Positions 41,801 to 49,985 are shown, counted from the first letter of the stretch. The stretch: 64,000 nucleotides of DNA from Streptomyces sp. NBC_01237 (GCF_035917275.1 NZ_CP108508.1:6944001-7008000), one strand, 5' to 3'. Numbers and translations: made by a program. Notes: generated by a model not told the origin, from the letters alone.

Positions 41801-41880
41801 AACGACATGGTGGTCGAGTCGGTCCGCCGAGACGCGCGCGTGCGCAGGGCATGCTCCTTGACGATGGGTGCCAGCCTCAC
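38875..41880 (-). CDS. cvnA: Large CvnA-type sensor kinase with nitrate-sensor-like domain, conservon 2
   Basis: A 1001-residue membrane sensor. TM1 is at about 26-48, followed by a ~280-residue helical extracytoplasmic region of the nitrate/nitrite-sensing type and TM2 at about 328-350 ('MALTTVIGLAAVIAVIVTTW'). A HAMP-like linker follows, then an HATPase domain (N-box 'VLAELIENALSFSRPP' near 555, G-box 'VEDRGLGMDEKQL'). Residues about 720-930 form an unusual Pro/Tyr repeat tail with many PYA/PYT/SYP units. It is twice the length of the conservon 1 CvnA. An AT-rich promoter lies upstream around 41920-41935. Confidence 0.93.
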   Translation of the reverse strand: MRLAPIVKEHALRTRASRRTDSTTMSLRTALLVLAIVPGVALAALWAVTSGQTLLDFQRQAAQGQLAEKAGQPSNIVYYNLQEERRLSAEALAASGGSTEALDRQRALTDDAIDTFQSVSDVSTDDAPAEVRDAVGKAREAINQLPAQRTLVDQGDNKQQTVVYDYYTDLIAVDLKLFSALSHVDNGKVTTLSQPLVDLFWTKEMISRSDAILARGWPKGKLSVEDLQQLRGEVSAQPFQYGTKVLPYLPDDERSMWQEITDSEAWKAKTAVEEKALRPATPDDSGMVALDTEHRTWRQAMDDLTPQLVELLEHRTAMVVEQGKGTVMSLLLKMALTTVIGLAAVIAVIVTTWRLTRTLRRRIGGLQERAEELEKTLPEVVERLGQGEKIDVEAEARAIEPDRGSGTSDELTKLGDALNLARTSALNAAVKQADQHRGFERLLQRIARRTQQLIGQQLKKLDELERKHEDPEVLDGLFDLDHLTARLRRYEENLVILAGGAPHRRWRKPVPLLDVMRSAQGEVQDYRRVVLDLDGAPWLSERAIGPVSHVLAELIENALSFSRPPSPVEVRAAKVSRGLAIEVEDRGLGMDEKQLAEANELMSRPPRMDVLAHADDIRLGLYVIARLADQHGLRVEFRPSAFGGTRVVVLVPDELTVADPSAGPVGVAPAAALPSAQGRTTASTAAPGALPTRVQGRAMAGVTALVDHAAARAERGDRAERPGRPEQPGERDLPGRSEQPAQADPFAAPGQPYTAPQDPYAPVPQPYAGAEGTYAVPEQPYTSAEETYASPDESYPPSEQPYGPAGQPYAGAESAYPPPGNPFPAEANRYAGGEDPYAAPEQPYMTAAGQYPVPGHPYASAEEPYPVPPEPSYPQTYAEPSYPEPSYAERDPVTPPLPAQSEHPALPPAPALPESGGEPPLPRRVRQASLVDELRIDPAARPAVPRPPSWDENPLLRPAPRRAGAAIGAFQRRSRAARATEEPPAPPVPPASPFPTREERS

Positions 41881-42028
41881 GACTGGTCAATTCCGTTGAG
41901 AACTTCGACACATAGATATTAGTCACACTGCAAAAAAGAAGAGAAAGCGGCCTCACATGGGCAACACGGCGCGCCCACGTCGTCCCCACGAATCCCGCGT
42001 CCGACCTGCCCGGGCAGCGGTACGGTCC

Positions 42029-42086
42029 GGTCCGTTCGGGGCGCGGCGGGACCGGGTCCGTTCGGGGCGCGGCGGGACCAGGTCCG
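42029..42086. repeat. 26-bp tandem duplication in a divergent promoter region
   Basis: A 26-bp unit starting GGTCCGTTCGGGGCGCGG occurs at 42029-42054 and 42055-42080, with only the last base differing. A third partial copy starts at 42081. It lies between conservon 2 and the iron-sulphur gene. Confidence 0.75.
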
Positions 42087-42137
42087 TCGAGTGGCCGTCG
42101 AGTAGCGGGGCGGCGCGCCCGGGGTGAGGGTGGAGGC

Positions 42138-42569
42138 GTGACCAGCGAACCGCCCCCGCACCCCGCCGCCAGGTCGTACGACGGCGAGGGCATCACCGTC
42201 AGCTACGACGCCCACCGCTGCCTGCACGCCGCCGAATGCGTGCACGGGCTGCCCACCGTCTTCGAGGTCGGGCGCAAGCCGTGGATCATGCCGGCCAACG
42301 CCTCCGCCGACGAGGTGGCCGACGTCATCCACCGCTGCCCGAGCGGTGCCCTCCAGTACCACCGCACCGACGGCCTGCCGGACGAGGTCCCCGATGCGCC
42401 GACCCATGTCTCCCTGCACGCCGACGGAGTGCTCCATCTGCGCGGGGACCTGGAGATCGACACCCTCGAAGGGACCCGGCGGGAGACCCGGGTGATGCTG
42501 TGCGGCTGCGGGCGCACGGGGAACGCGCCCTTCTGCGACCACAGCGGGAAGTGCGCCGGCCACGTCTGA
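42138..42569 (+). CDS. Ferredoxin-like (YjdI-type) plus CDGSH-like iron-sulphur fusion protein
   Basis: A 143-residue, two-module protein. The N-terminal part (about 15-80; 'YDAHRCLHAAECVHGLPTVF', 'HRCPSGALQY') matches the 4Fe-4S mono-cluster YjdI family. The C-terminal part (about 88-143) ends in 'CGCGRTGNAPFCDHSGKC', a CDGSH-type cluster motif in which the canonical C-D-G-x-H order is altered. Both modules probably bind Fe-S. GTG 42138. The redox partner is unknown; neither neighbouring operon obviously needs it. Confidence 0.85.
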   Translation: MTSEPPPHPAARSYDGEGITVSYDAHRCLHAAECVHGLPTVFEVGRKPWIMPANASADEVADVIHRCPSGALQYHRTDGLPDEVPDAPTHVSLHADGVLHLRGDLEIDTLEGTRRETRVMLCGCGRTGNAPFCDHSGKCAGHV

Positions 42570-42687
42570 GCGCGACCGGGCCGAGGACGCCATCGGGCAC
42601 GGCGGGCGGGAGTGCGCCCGGTACGGCGCGGACGACCGCGCCCGGCGTGGTGGGCAGGCCCCCGGCACGGTGGGCCGGGTTCGCCGG

Positions 42688-42767
42688 GGACGGTGGTCCC
42701 GGTTCGCGCGGGACGGTGGTCCGGGTTCGCCGGGTTCGCCGGGGACGGTGGTCCGGGTTCGCGCGGC
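42688..42767. repeat. Degenerate GGACGGTGGTCC repeats upstream of mrpA
   Basis: GGACGGTGGTCC followed by GGGTTCGC (with one C variant) occurs at 42688, 42711 and 42743, with spacers of 23 and 32 bp. A weaker copy lies just before. It precedes an AT-rich stretch (42793-42822), unusual for this genome, that may hold the mrp promoter. Confidence 0.6.
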
Positions 42768-42836
42768 GCGCCGTACGGGTGAACCGGGTCGAGGGATATA
42801 TCTGTATTTAGTGCCCTTTATTCCGGATGCTCCACG

Positions 42837-45740
42837 GTGACCGCGCTCATCGTCTGCCATTTCCTGCTGGCGGCCTGCGCGGGCCCGCTGGTGCACCGGC
42901 TCGGCAGCCGCGCCTTCGTCGTCCTCGCCCTGCCCCCCGCCGCCGCCACCGTCTGGGCGGCCACCCAGTGGGACACGGCGGCCTCCGGACGGTCGGTCAC
43001 CTCGTCCTGGCAGTGGATCCCGGCGTACGACGTCTCCTTCGCCCTGCGCCTGGACGCCCTGGCCGAACTGATGGTGCTGCTGGCGGCCGGAGTCGGCACC
43101 CTCGTGCTGCTGTACTGCGCCTCCTACTTCGGCGACGACACCCCGCAACTGGCCCGCTTCGCCGGGAACCTGCTCGCCTTCGCCGGGGCCATGCTCGCGC
43201 TCGTCCTCGCCGACGACCTGATCTCGCTCTATGTGTTCTGGGAGCTGACCACGGTCTTCTCCTACCTGCTGATCGGCCACGGCAGCGAACGCAAGAAGAA
43301 CCGCCGGTCCGCCCTCCAGGCCCTCACCGTCACCACGTTCGGCGGGCTCGCGATGCTCATCGGCTTCCTGATCCTCGGTCAGGCGGCGGGCACGTACCGG
43401 ATCTCCGCCATCGTCGCCGACCCGCCCGAGCCGACCCTCGCCGTCGAGGTGGCCGTCGTCCTGGTCCTCCTCGGGGCGCTGTCGAAGTCCGCGCTCTGGC
43501 CGTTCTCCATGTGGCTGCCGAACGCCATGGCCGCACCCACCCCCGTCAGCGCCTATCTGCACGCCGCGGCCATGGTCAAGGCCGGTGTCTACCTCGTGGC
43601 GCGGCTCGCCCCCGCCTTCGCCGACATCCCGGTCTGGCGGCCGGTCGTCCTGGTGCTCGGCGCCGCGACCATGCTGCTCGGCGGGTGGCGCGCGCTGCGC
43701 CTGAACGACCTGAAACTCGTCCTCGCCTACGGCACCGTCAGCCAGCTCGGCTTCCTCACCCTGCTCGCCGGAGTGGGCAACCGGGACGCCGCGCTCGCCG
43801 CCGCCGTCATGATCTTCGCCCATGCGCTGTTCAAGGCGCCGCTGTTCCTCGTCACCGGCATCGTCGATCACGCGGCCGGAACGCGCGACCTGCGCAGACT
43901 CTCCGGCGTCGGCCGGGCGCTGCCGCACGTCGCCACCGTCGCCGTGCTCGCCGCCGCCTCCATGGCCGCGCTGCCACCCCTGCTCGGCTTCGCCGCCAAG
44001 GAAGCCGCCTTCGAGGCGCTGCTGCACGGGGACGCGGCCGACCGGTGGGCGCTCGCCGCCGTCGTCGCGGGCTCGGCGCTGACCACCGCGTACACGCTCC
44101 GCTTCGTCTGGGGCGCCTTCTTCCGGAAACCCGGGGTCGAGGACACCCCCGTCCACCGCGTCGGATGGGCCTTCCTCGCCCCGCCCGCCCTCCTCGCCCT
44201 GTGCGGGCTGGTGCTGGGCCCCGGCGTCGGCTGGACCGACCGGCTGTTCGGCGCGTACGCGGCAGCCTTTCCCGCCCCCGCGCACCCCTACCACCTCTCC
44301 CTCTGGCACGGCTTCGGCCTCGCCCTGCTCCTGTCGGCGGTCGCCTGGGCGGGCGGCGCCGTGCTCTTCGCCGGGCGTACGGCCGTCACCCGGCTCTCCC
44401 GCCGGATCGCCTGGCCCACCGCCGACAGTGTCTTCGGCCATCTCCTGCTGGGCCTGGAACGCCTCGCCCTCCAGGTCACGGGCTTCGTCCAGCGGGGTTC
44501 CCTCTCCGTCTACCTCGCCACCACGCTCCTGGTGATGCTCGCCGGACAGCTCGCGGTGCTCATCACCGACCGGCCCTGGAAGGGGGCGGTGGCACCCCGG
44601 GTCTGGGACACCCCGCTCCAGGGTGCCGTCGCCGTGCTGACCTGCGCCGCGGCCCTGTTCTGCCTGACCGTGAGCCGCCGGATGAAGGCCGTCGTCCTGG
44701 CGGGGCTGACCGGATACGGGGCGGCGCTGCTCTTCGTCGTCCAGGGCGCCCCCGACCTGGCGCTCACCCAGTTCTGCGTCGAGACCGTCTCGATGATCGT
44801 GTTCGTGCTGGTGCTGCGCCGGATGCCGGTGCACTTCCAGGAATCCGTCAGCTCATGGCGGCGGGCCGCCCGCATCCCGGTGGCGCTGGCGGCCGCGGCG
44901 ACCGTCGGGGTGGTGGTGTGGGCCGCCGCCGCGGCGCGTACCGCCGACCCGGCCGGAGCCGCGATGGTCGAGGAGACCGCCCACCACGGGCTCAAGGACG
45001 TCGTCGCCACCATCCTCGTCGACCTGCGCTCCTGGGACACGATGGGGGAGTCCGCGGTGCTCGCCGCCGCCGCGATCGGCGTGACGAGCCTGATCTACCT
45101 GCACCGCCGCAGCGAAGGTTCCATGGCCCCGGAGGAACTGCGCGGCCGGACCGCCTGGTCGCTCTCCGCGCACCCGCTGGGCGGAGTGTCGCGGGGGCTC
45201 GACACCGCCCCCGAGCGGAGCTGGCTGGCGGCCGGGCAGACGCTCGCCCCCGAACACCGCTCCGTCGTCTTCGAAGTGGTGGCCCGGCTGCTGTTCCACC
45301 CGATCCTGGTGCTCTCCGTGTACCTGCTGTTCTGCGCCGAGAACATGCCGGGCGGCGGCTTCGTCGCCGGACTCGTCGCCGGACTCGCCCTCATCACCCG
45401 CTACCTGGCGGGCGGCCGCTTCGAACTCGCCCAGGCGGCCCCCCTGCAACCCGGACTCTTCACCGGACTCGGCCTCTTCGTGTCCACCGGAGTCGCCCTG
45501 CTCGGCCTCATGGACGGCACCGTGCTGCACGCCTGGACGTACCGCGGACATCTGCCGGTGTTCGGCGACTACCACCTGGGCACGCCCGTCCTCTTCGACT
45601 TCGGGGTCTACCTGCTGGTCCTCGGTGTCGTCCTGGACATCGTGCGGGCCCTCGGCGCCAAGATCGACCGGCAGATCGAACGGGCGGCGGGCGTACTGGC
45701 CCCGGCCGGCGGCCCCGAAGCGGGAGGCACCCCCCGATGA
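42837..45740 (+). CDS. mrpA: Na+/H+ antiporter subunit A (MrpA with fused MrpB domain)
   Basis: A 967-residue membrane protein. The N-terminal two-thirds is NuoL/MrpA-like ('YVFWELTTVFSYLLIGHG', 'GALSKSALWPFSMWLPNAMAAPTPVSAYLHAAAMVKAGVYL'), including the proton-path Glu and Lys residues shared with complex I. The C-terminal part (about 800-960; 'FCAENMPGGGFVAGLVAGLALITRYLAGG') is the MrpB-type domain fused to A. The Mrp complex exchanges Na+ (or K+) for H+ in alkaline and salt stress. GTG 42837; its stop overlaps mrpC. Confidence 0.95.
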   Translation: MTALIVCHFLLAACAGPLVHRLGSRAFVVLALPPAAATVWAATQWDTAASGRSVTSSWQWIPAYDVSFALRLDALAELMVLLAAGVGTLVLLYCASYFGDDTPQLARFAGNLLAFAGAMLALVLADDLISLYVFWELTTVFSYLLIGHGSERKKNRRSALQALTVTTFGGLAMLIGFLILGQAAGTYRISAIVADPPEPTLAVEVAVVLVLLGALSKSALWPFSMWLPNAMAAPTPVSAYLHAAAMVKAGVYLVARLAPAFADIPVWRPVVLVLGAATMLLGGWRALRLNDLKLVLAYGTVSQLGFLTLLAGVGNRDAALAAAVMIFAHALFKAPLFLVTGIVDHAAGTRDLRRLSGVGRALPHVATVAVLAAASMAALPPLLGFAAKEAAFEALLHGDAADRWALAAVVAGSALTTAYTLRFVWGAFFRKPGVEDTPVHRVGWAFLAPPALLALCGLVLGPGVGWTDRLFGAYAAAFPAPAHPYHLSLWHGFGLALLLSAVAWAGGAVLFAGRTAVTRLSRRIAWPTADSVFGHLLLGLERLALQVTGFVQRGSLSVYLATTLLVMLAGQLAVLITDRPWKGAVAPRVWDTPLQGAVAVLTCAAALFCLTVSRRMKAVVLAGLTGYGAALLFVVQGAPDLALTQFCVETVSMIVFVLVLRRMPVHFQESVSSWRRAARIPVALAAAATVGVVVWAAAAARTADPAGAAMVEETAHHGLKDVVATILVDLRSWDTMGESAVLAAAAIGVTSLIYLHRRSEGSMAPEELRGRTAWSLSAHPLGGVSRGLDTAPERSWLAAGQTLAPEHRSVVFEVVARLLFHPILVLSVYLLFCAENMPGGGFVAGLVAGLALITRYLAGGRFELAQAAPLQPGLFTGLGLFVSTGVALLGLMDGTVLHAWTYRGHLPVFGDYHLGTPVLFDFGVYLLVLGVVLDIVRALGAKIDRQIERAAGVLAPAGGPEAGGTPR

Positions 45741-46345
45741 CCGTCAGTGCCTCGCTCCTCGCCACCGCCGTGGTGCTCTGCGCGGTCGGGGGCATCCTCA
45801 TGCTCACCCGGCCACTGACCCGCATCCTGCTCGGCGCCGTCATCACGGGCAACGGCATCAACCTGCTCGTCCTGTCCGCCACCGGTTCGGCAGGCGCGGC
45901 CCCCCTGCTCTACGGCGTTCCGCTTCGCCGGGTCACCGACCCGCTGCCGCAGGCCATCGCGCTCACCGCCATCGTCATCACCCTCGCCACCACGGCGTTC
46001 CTCCTCGCCATGGCCTACCGGAGCCACCAGCTCACCGGCACCGACGAGGTGCACGACGACCTGGAGGACCGGCGCATCGTGCTGCGCGCCGAGGTGATGG
46101 GGGAGCGGGCCCAACTGCGCGAGGAGTACCGCTCGGGGGCCGAGCCCACCCGCGAGGAACGCGACCGCTATCTGGAGGAGCGCCGCCGCCTGCGCTCCCG
46201 GCTGCGCGCCGACCGCGCCCTCCAGGCGCGCGGCCGCGACGCGTCCGGCGACCTGTGGCACGACGTCCTGGGCGCGGACCCGGAGGACTACGCGCACGAC
46301 GGGCACGGCGACAGCGAGCACGACCACCGAGGAGTGACCGGATGA
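45737..46345 (+). CDS. mrpC: Na+/H+ antiporter subunit C with a long hydrophilic tail
   Basis: A 202-residue NuoK-like subunit. Three membrane segments fill the first ~95 residues ('GGILMLTRPLTRILLGAVITGNGINLLVLS', 'DPLPQAIALTAIVITLATTAFLLAMAYR'). Typical MrpC proteins are about 110-120 residues. Here an extra ~100-residue charged, helical tail rich in Arg/Glu follows, ending in a His/Asp cluster ('DGHGDSEHDHRG'). The ATG overlaps the mrpA stop; its own stop overlaps mrpD. Confidence 0.93.
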   Translation: MTVSASLLATAVVLCAVGGILMLTRPLTRILLGAVITGNGINLLVLSATGSAGAAPLLYGVPLRRVTDPLPQAIALTAIVITLATTAFLLAMAYRSHQLTGTDEVHDDLEDRRIVLRAEVMGERAQLREEYRSGAEPTREERDRYLEERRRLRSRLRADRALQARGRDASGDLWHDVLGADPEDYAHDGHGDSEHDHRGVTG

Positions 46346-47997
46346 ACGCGCTCGTCCCGCTGCCGGTGCTGCTGCCGCTCTGCGCCACCGGCCTCAGCCT
46401 CGCCTTCGGCACCCGCCTCAAACGCTTCCAGCGCTTCATCAGCGTCGCCGTGCTCTCCGCCGTCACGGCGCTCTCGGTCATCCTGATGATCGCCGCCGAC
46501 ACCGAGGGGCCGCTCTCCGTGCACCTCGGCGACTTCGCCCCGCCGCTCGGCATCACCCTGGTCGCCGACCGGCTGACCGGGCTGATGCTCACCGTCTCCT
46601 CGTCCGTCACGCTCTGCGTGCTGGTCTACTCCCTCGGCCAGGGCATGGCCGACCGGGACGAGGAGACACCGGTGGCCGTCTTCCACCCGGCGTATCTCAT
46701 CCTGGTCGCCGGGGTCTCCTGCACCTTCCTCGCCGGAGACCTCGTGAACCTCTACGTCGGCTTCGAGATCATGCTGGTCGCCAGCTTCGTCCTGCTGACC
46801 CTCGGCGGCACCGGGCCCCGGATCCGGGCGGGCTCCACATACGTGATCATCTCGCTGTTCTCCTCGATGCTGTTCCTCACCGCCATCGCCATGACGTACG
46901 CGGCGACCGGCACCGCCAACTTCGCGCAGCTGGCACTGCGCCTGGGCGAACTCCCGCTCGGTGTACAGACCCTGATCCAGGCGATGCTGCTGACCGTCTT
47001 CGCGATCAAGGCCGCCGTGTTCCCGCTCGCCGCCTGGCTCCCCGACTCCTACCCGACCGCCCCGGCCCCCGTCACCGCCGTCTTCGCGGGCCTGCTCACC
47101 AAGGTCGGCGTCTACTGCATGCTGCGCACGGAGACCCTGCTCTTCCCCGGCAACCGGCTCGGCGACCTCCTGATGGCCGCCGCACTCGCCTCGATGGTCA
47201 TCGGCATCCTCGGCGCGGTCGCCCAGACCGACCTCAAGCGGCTGCTCTCCTTCACCCTGATCAGCCACATCGGCTACATGGTCTTCGGGATCGGCCTCGC
47301 CACCCGTCAGGCGTACGGCGGCGCCATCGTCTACGTCGCCCACCACATCACCGTCCAGACGACGCTGTTCCTCGTCGCCGGGCTCATCGAACGCCGCGGC
47401 GGCACCACCGAACTCACCCGGCTCGGCGGCCTCGCGAAAGCGGCCCCGGTCCTCGCGCTCCTCTTCTTCGTCCCCGCGATGAACCTCGCCGGAATTCCCC
47501 CGCTGTCCGGGTTCATCGGGAAGCTCGGGCTGATGCGGGCCGGTGTCGCCGACGGCGGGGTCTGGCCCTGGATCCTGGTCATCGGTTCGACGGTGACCAG
47601 CCTCCTCACGCTGTACGTGATGGCCAAGGTCTGGAACCTGGCGTTCTGGCGGGCCGCTCCCCCCGGTCAGGCCGCCGACGGCACCGTCCTGGAGTCCGAC
47701 GACGACAACGACGACAGCGACAGCGACCCGGGCCCCGACAACATCCCCGGCACCGGCGACGAGGGCATCGGGCCCCGGCCCCATCCGGCCGGCCGGGTCG
47801 TCGCCGCCACCCTGCACGGACGGGCCGTCACCACCACGACCCGGCTGCCCCGCACGATGACCGCCGCCACCGCCGCCACCGTCGCGCTCGGCCTCGCCTT
47901 CACCGTGTTCGCGGGCCCCCTCACCGAGTACACCGACCGCTCGGCCGCCGAACTCCTGAAGCGGACGCCCTACATCGAGGAGGTGCTCGGCCGGTGA
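46342..47997 (+). CDS. mrpD: Na+/H+ antiporter subunit D
   Basis: A 551-residue NuoN/MrpD-type subunit with about 14 membrane segments. 'NLYVGFEIMLVASFVLLTLGG' carries the conserved Glu, and 'AVFPLAAWLPDSYPTAPAPVTAVFAGLLTKVGVY' carries the conserved Lys of the ion path. An acidic cytoplasmic insert near residue 450 ('ESDDDNDDSDSDPGPD') is longer than in textbook MrpD. ATG overlaps the mrpC stop; stop overlaps mrpE. Confidence 0.95.
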   Translation: MNALVPLPVLLPLCATGLSLAFGTRLKRFQRFISVAVLSAVTALSVILMIAADTEGPLSVHLGDFAPPLGITLVADRLTGLMLTVSSSVTLCVLVYSLGQGMADRDEETPVAVFHPAYLILVAGVSCTFLAGDLVNLYVGFEIMLVASFVLLTLGGTGPRIRAGSTYVIISLFSSMLFLTAIAMTYAATGTANFAQLALRLGELPLGVQTLIQAMLLTVFAIKAAVFPLAAWLPDSYPTAPAPVTAVFAGLLTKVGVYCMLRTETLLFPGNRLGDLLMAAALASMVIGILGAVAQTDLKRLLSFTLISHIGYMVFGIGLATRQAYGGAIVYVAHHITVQTTLFLVAGLIERRGGTTELTRLGGLAKAAPVLALLFFVPAMNLAGIPPLSGFIGKLGLMRAGVADGGVWPWILVIGSTVTSLLTLYVMAKVWNLAFWRAAPPGQAADGTVLESDDDNDDSDSDPGPDNIPGTGDEGIGPRPHPAGRVVAATLHGRAVTTTTRLPRTMTAATAATVALGLAFTVFAGPLTEYTDRSAAELLKRTPYIEEVLGR

Positions 47998-48626
47998 GAC
48001 GCATCCTCACCCTGTCGTTCCGCAACGCCGACCTGCCGCCCTTCAGCTGCGAGCTCGGCGACCGCCGCGGACGGGTGCTCGACCTGCCGCTGATCGCCTG
48101 GCTCACCCTGATCTGGGTACTGCTCTGGTCCACGCTGAGCTGGGCCAACGTACTGACGGGCGTGGTCGTCGCGGTCGCCGTCTGCCTGGCCTTCCCGCTG
48201 CCCCGCGTCGACCTGGGACTGCGGCTGCATCCGTGGGGCATCCTGCGGCTCGTCGGATACCTCTTCTACGACATGTACACCTCGGGCGTGAGGGTCACCC
48301 GGCAGATCTTCGCCGGGCGCCCGCACCGGGCCGCGGTCATCGGCGTACCGCTGCGCTGCCGCGGCGATCTGATGCTCGCCGCGACCGCCGTCGCCGTCTC
48401 CAATGTGCCGGGCGGCGCGATCGTCGAGGTGCGCCGCGCCACCGCCACGGTCTTTCTGCACGTCCTGGACGCGGACCGGCCGGAGGAGCTCGAAGCGGCC
48501 CGGCGTTCGGTGTGGCGGCTGGAGGAACTGACCGTACGGGCGTTCGGCACCCGCGACGAGATCGCCCGGGTGGCCGCGCCGCCCCCGGCCCCACCGCCCC
48601 AGGACAGCAGGAGGGACGCCCCATGA
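47994..48626 (+). CDS. mrpE: Na+/H+ antiporter subunit E
   Basis: A 210-residue MrpE. The central hydrophobic region is 'WVLLWSTLSWANVLTGVVVAVAVCLAFPLPRVD', followed by 'GYLFYDMYTSGVRVTRQIFAGRPHRAAVIGVPLRC' and 'LLAATAVAVSNVPGGAIVEV'-type cytoplasmic segments. It is about 50 residues longer than the usual ~160. It contributes to complex assembly, not directly to transport. GTG 47994 overlaps mrpD; the stop overlaps mrpF. Confidence 0.92.
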   Translation: MRRILTLSFRNADLPPFSCELGDRRGRVLDLPLIAWLTLIWVLLWSTLSWANVLTGVVVAVAVCLAFPLPRVDLGLRLHPWGILRLVGYLFYDMYTSGVRVTRQIFAGRPHRAAVIGVPLRCRGDLMLAATAVAVSNVPGGAIVEVRRATATVFLHVLDADRPEELEAARRSVWRLEELTVRAFGTRDEIARVAAPPPAPPPQDSRRDAP

Positions 48627-48958
48627 GCGCACCCGAGACCGTCGACCGGGTCCTGCTGACCGCAGCCGTCGTGATCATCGTCGTCGCCGGGGCGCTGCTG
48701 CTGATCCGGATCTGGCGCGGCCCCTCCATGCTCGACCGGGCGATCTCGCTGGATGTGTGCGCCGCCCTGATCATCGCGGGACTCGGCGCCAAGTCGGCCT
48801 TCGCCCGGGATACGTTCTACTTCCCGATCATGCTGGTCCTGGCATTCCTCGGCTTCACCGGTTCGGTGGGCATCGCCCGCTTCATCGCCGTACGCGACCG
48901 GCCGCTGTCGCGCCCGGTACCCCCGCCCGCCCCCGGCAGTGAGGAGGGCCGGCGATGA
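48623..48958 (+). CDS. mrpF: Na+/H+ antiporter subunit F
   Basis: A 111-residue MrpF with three membrane segments: 'VLLTAAVVIIVVAGALLLIRIWRGPSMLDRAISLDV' with the conserved Gly-Pro-Asp-Arg region, 'AALIIAGLGAKSAFA' and 'FPIMLVLAFLGFTGSVGIARFI'. The extra C-terminus is Pro-rich. ATG 48623 overlaps the mrpE stop; the stop overlaps mrpG. Confidence 0.93.
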   Translation: MSAPETVDRVLLTAAVVIIVVAGALLLIRIWRGPSMLDRAISLDVCAALIIAGLGAKSAFARDTFYFPIMLVLAFLGFTGSVGIARFIAVRDRPLSRPVPPPAPGSEEGRR

Positions 48959-49308
48959 ACGTCTGGCTCCGGATCGTCGACACGGCCGGTGCCGCGCTGC
49001 TCCTGGTCGGCGCGCTGATCTGTCTGCTCGGGGTGATCGGCATGCTGCGGCTGCCGGACGTCCTGGCACGCAGCCACGCCGCGACCAAACCGCAGACGCT
49101 CGGGATGCTGCTGGTACTGGCCGGGGTGGCGCTGCGGCTGCGCAGCGGAATGGACCTGGCGACCCTCGCCCTGATCGGCTTCTTCCAGATGCTGACGGGT
49201 CCGGTGGCCGCGCATCTGGTGGCCCGGTCCGCGTACCGGACCGGGCAGGTCGACCACAGCGAGCTGCTCTTCGACGAGCTGGACGAGCAGTTGACCCGGG
49301 AGAAGTGA
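48955..49308 (+). CDS. mrpG: Na+/H+ antiporter subunit G
   Basis: A 117-residue MrpG with three membrane segments ('GAALLLVGALICLLGVIGMLRLPDVLARSHAATKPQTLGMLLVLAGVAL', then 'LIGFFQMLTGPVAAHLVARSAYR'). It closes the operon, so all seven Mrp functions are encoded (A with B fused, then C-G). The operon ends at the hairpin at 49398-49425. Confidence 0.94.
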   Translation: MNVWLRIVDTAGAALLLVGALICLLGVIGMLRLPDVLARSHAATKPQTLGMLLVLAGVALRLRSGMDLATLALIGFFQMLTGPVAAHLVARSAYRTGQVDHSELLFDELDEQLTREK

Positions 49309-49397
49309 CGGAGGAGAGGGACCGTGAACCCCTGAGTCCGTGCGCCTGCGGTCGCGCCGTGCCGCGCCGTGCCAGGTCCGTGGGGTGGCGCGCCGGT

Positions 49398-49425
49398 CCG
49401 CGGGGCCCACGCGCGGGCCCCGCGG
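49398..49425. terminator. Bidirectional terminator after the mrp operon
   Basis: CCGCGGGGCCC (49398-49408) and its perfect complement at 49415-49425 form an 11-bp stem with loop ACGCGC. It lies between mrpG and the convergent SnoaL-like gene. Confidence 0.75.
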
Positions 49426-49427
49426 GT

Positions 49428-49796
49428 TCATGCTCCCGGCACGCGGTCCAGGAAGCCGCTGACCGAGCTGATCCGCCCGTCCCCGTCCAGCCTGATCACA
49501 TCGAACCCGGCGGCGGGCGCCGAGCCGTCCGCCCCGGAGACCAGGTCCCAGGTGAAGCGGACGAGGTCGTGATGCGCGTCCGGAGTGCCGGTCAGCCGAA
49601 AGCCGAAGCCGGGGAACTGCTGATGCGCGCCGCTGATCGCGGCCACCAGACCGTCGTGCCCCCGGACATCGGCCAGGGGGTCGGTGTAGGTGGCGTCCTC
49701 GGTGAACGCGGCGGCCACCGCCTTCTCCAGCTCCTCGGGCCCGGTCGTGTTCCAGGCGGTGAAGTAGCGCTGAACGGCGTCCTCGTGTGCGGTCAT
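49428..49796 (-). CDS. SnoaL/NTF2-like polyketide-cyclase-fold protein
   Basis: A 122-residue NTF2-fold protein ('AVQRYFTAWNTTGPEELEKAVAAAFTEDATYTDPLADVRGHDGLVAAI', 'HHDLVRFTWDLVSG', 'GFDVIRLDGDGRISSVSGFLD'). It is the typical stand-alone SnoaL-like domain of unknown substrate; no biosynthetic partners are adjacent. ATG 49796. It converges on the mrp operon. Confidence 0.88.
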   Translation of the reverse strand: MTAHEDAVQRYFTAWNTTGPEELEKAVAAAFTEDATYTDPLADVRGHDGLVAAISGAHQQFPGFGFRLTGTPDAHHDLVRFTWDLVSGADGSAPAAGFDVIRLDGDGRISSVSGFLDRVPGA

Positions 49797-49985
49797 GGTG
49801 CCGGTCCTCTCGCCGGGCCCCGGCGGGCCTCTGCCGTACCGCTCCGGTGCTCCGGGGCGTCGGGCACACCATGACGCGGGGGTCCGGGTGGGGTCGATTA
49901 CCTCCGGAGTAGGACAGGCCGGCCCATGTGCGGGCCGGTCCGGGGGAGATCCCGGCTCCACCCCACAAGGGGGCGGGTACGTGCC

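Noticed and set aside
41919..44834. A 971-codon minus-strand frame opposite mrpA
   Set aside because: Antisense artefact of a membrane protein gene; no recognisable domain.
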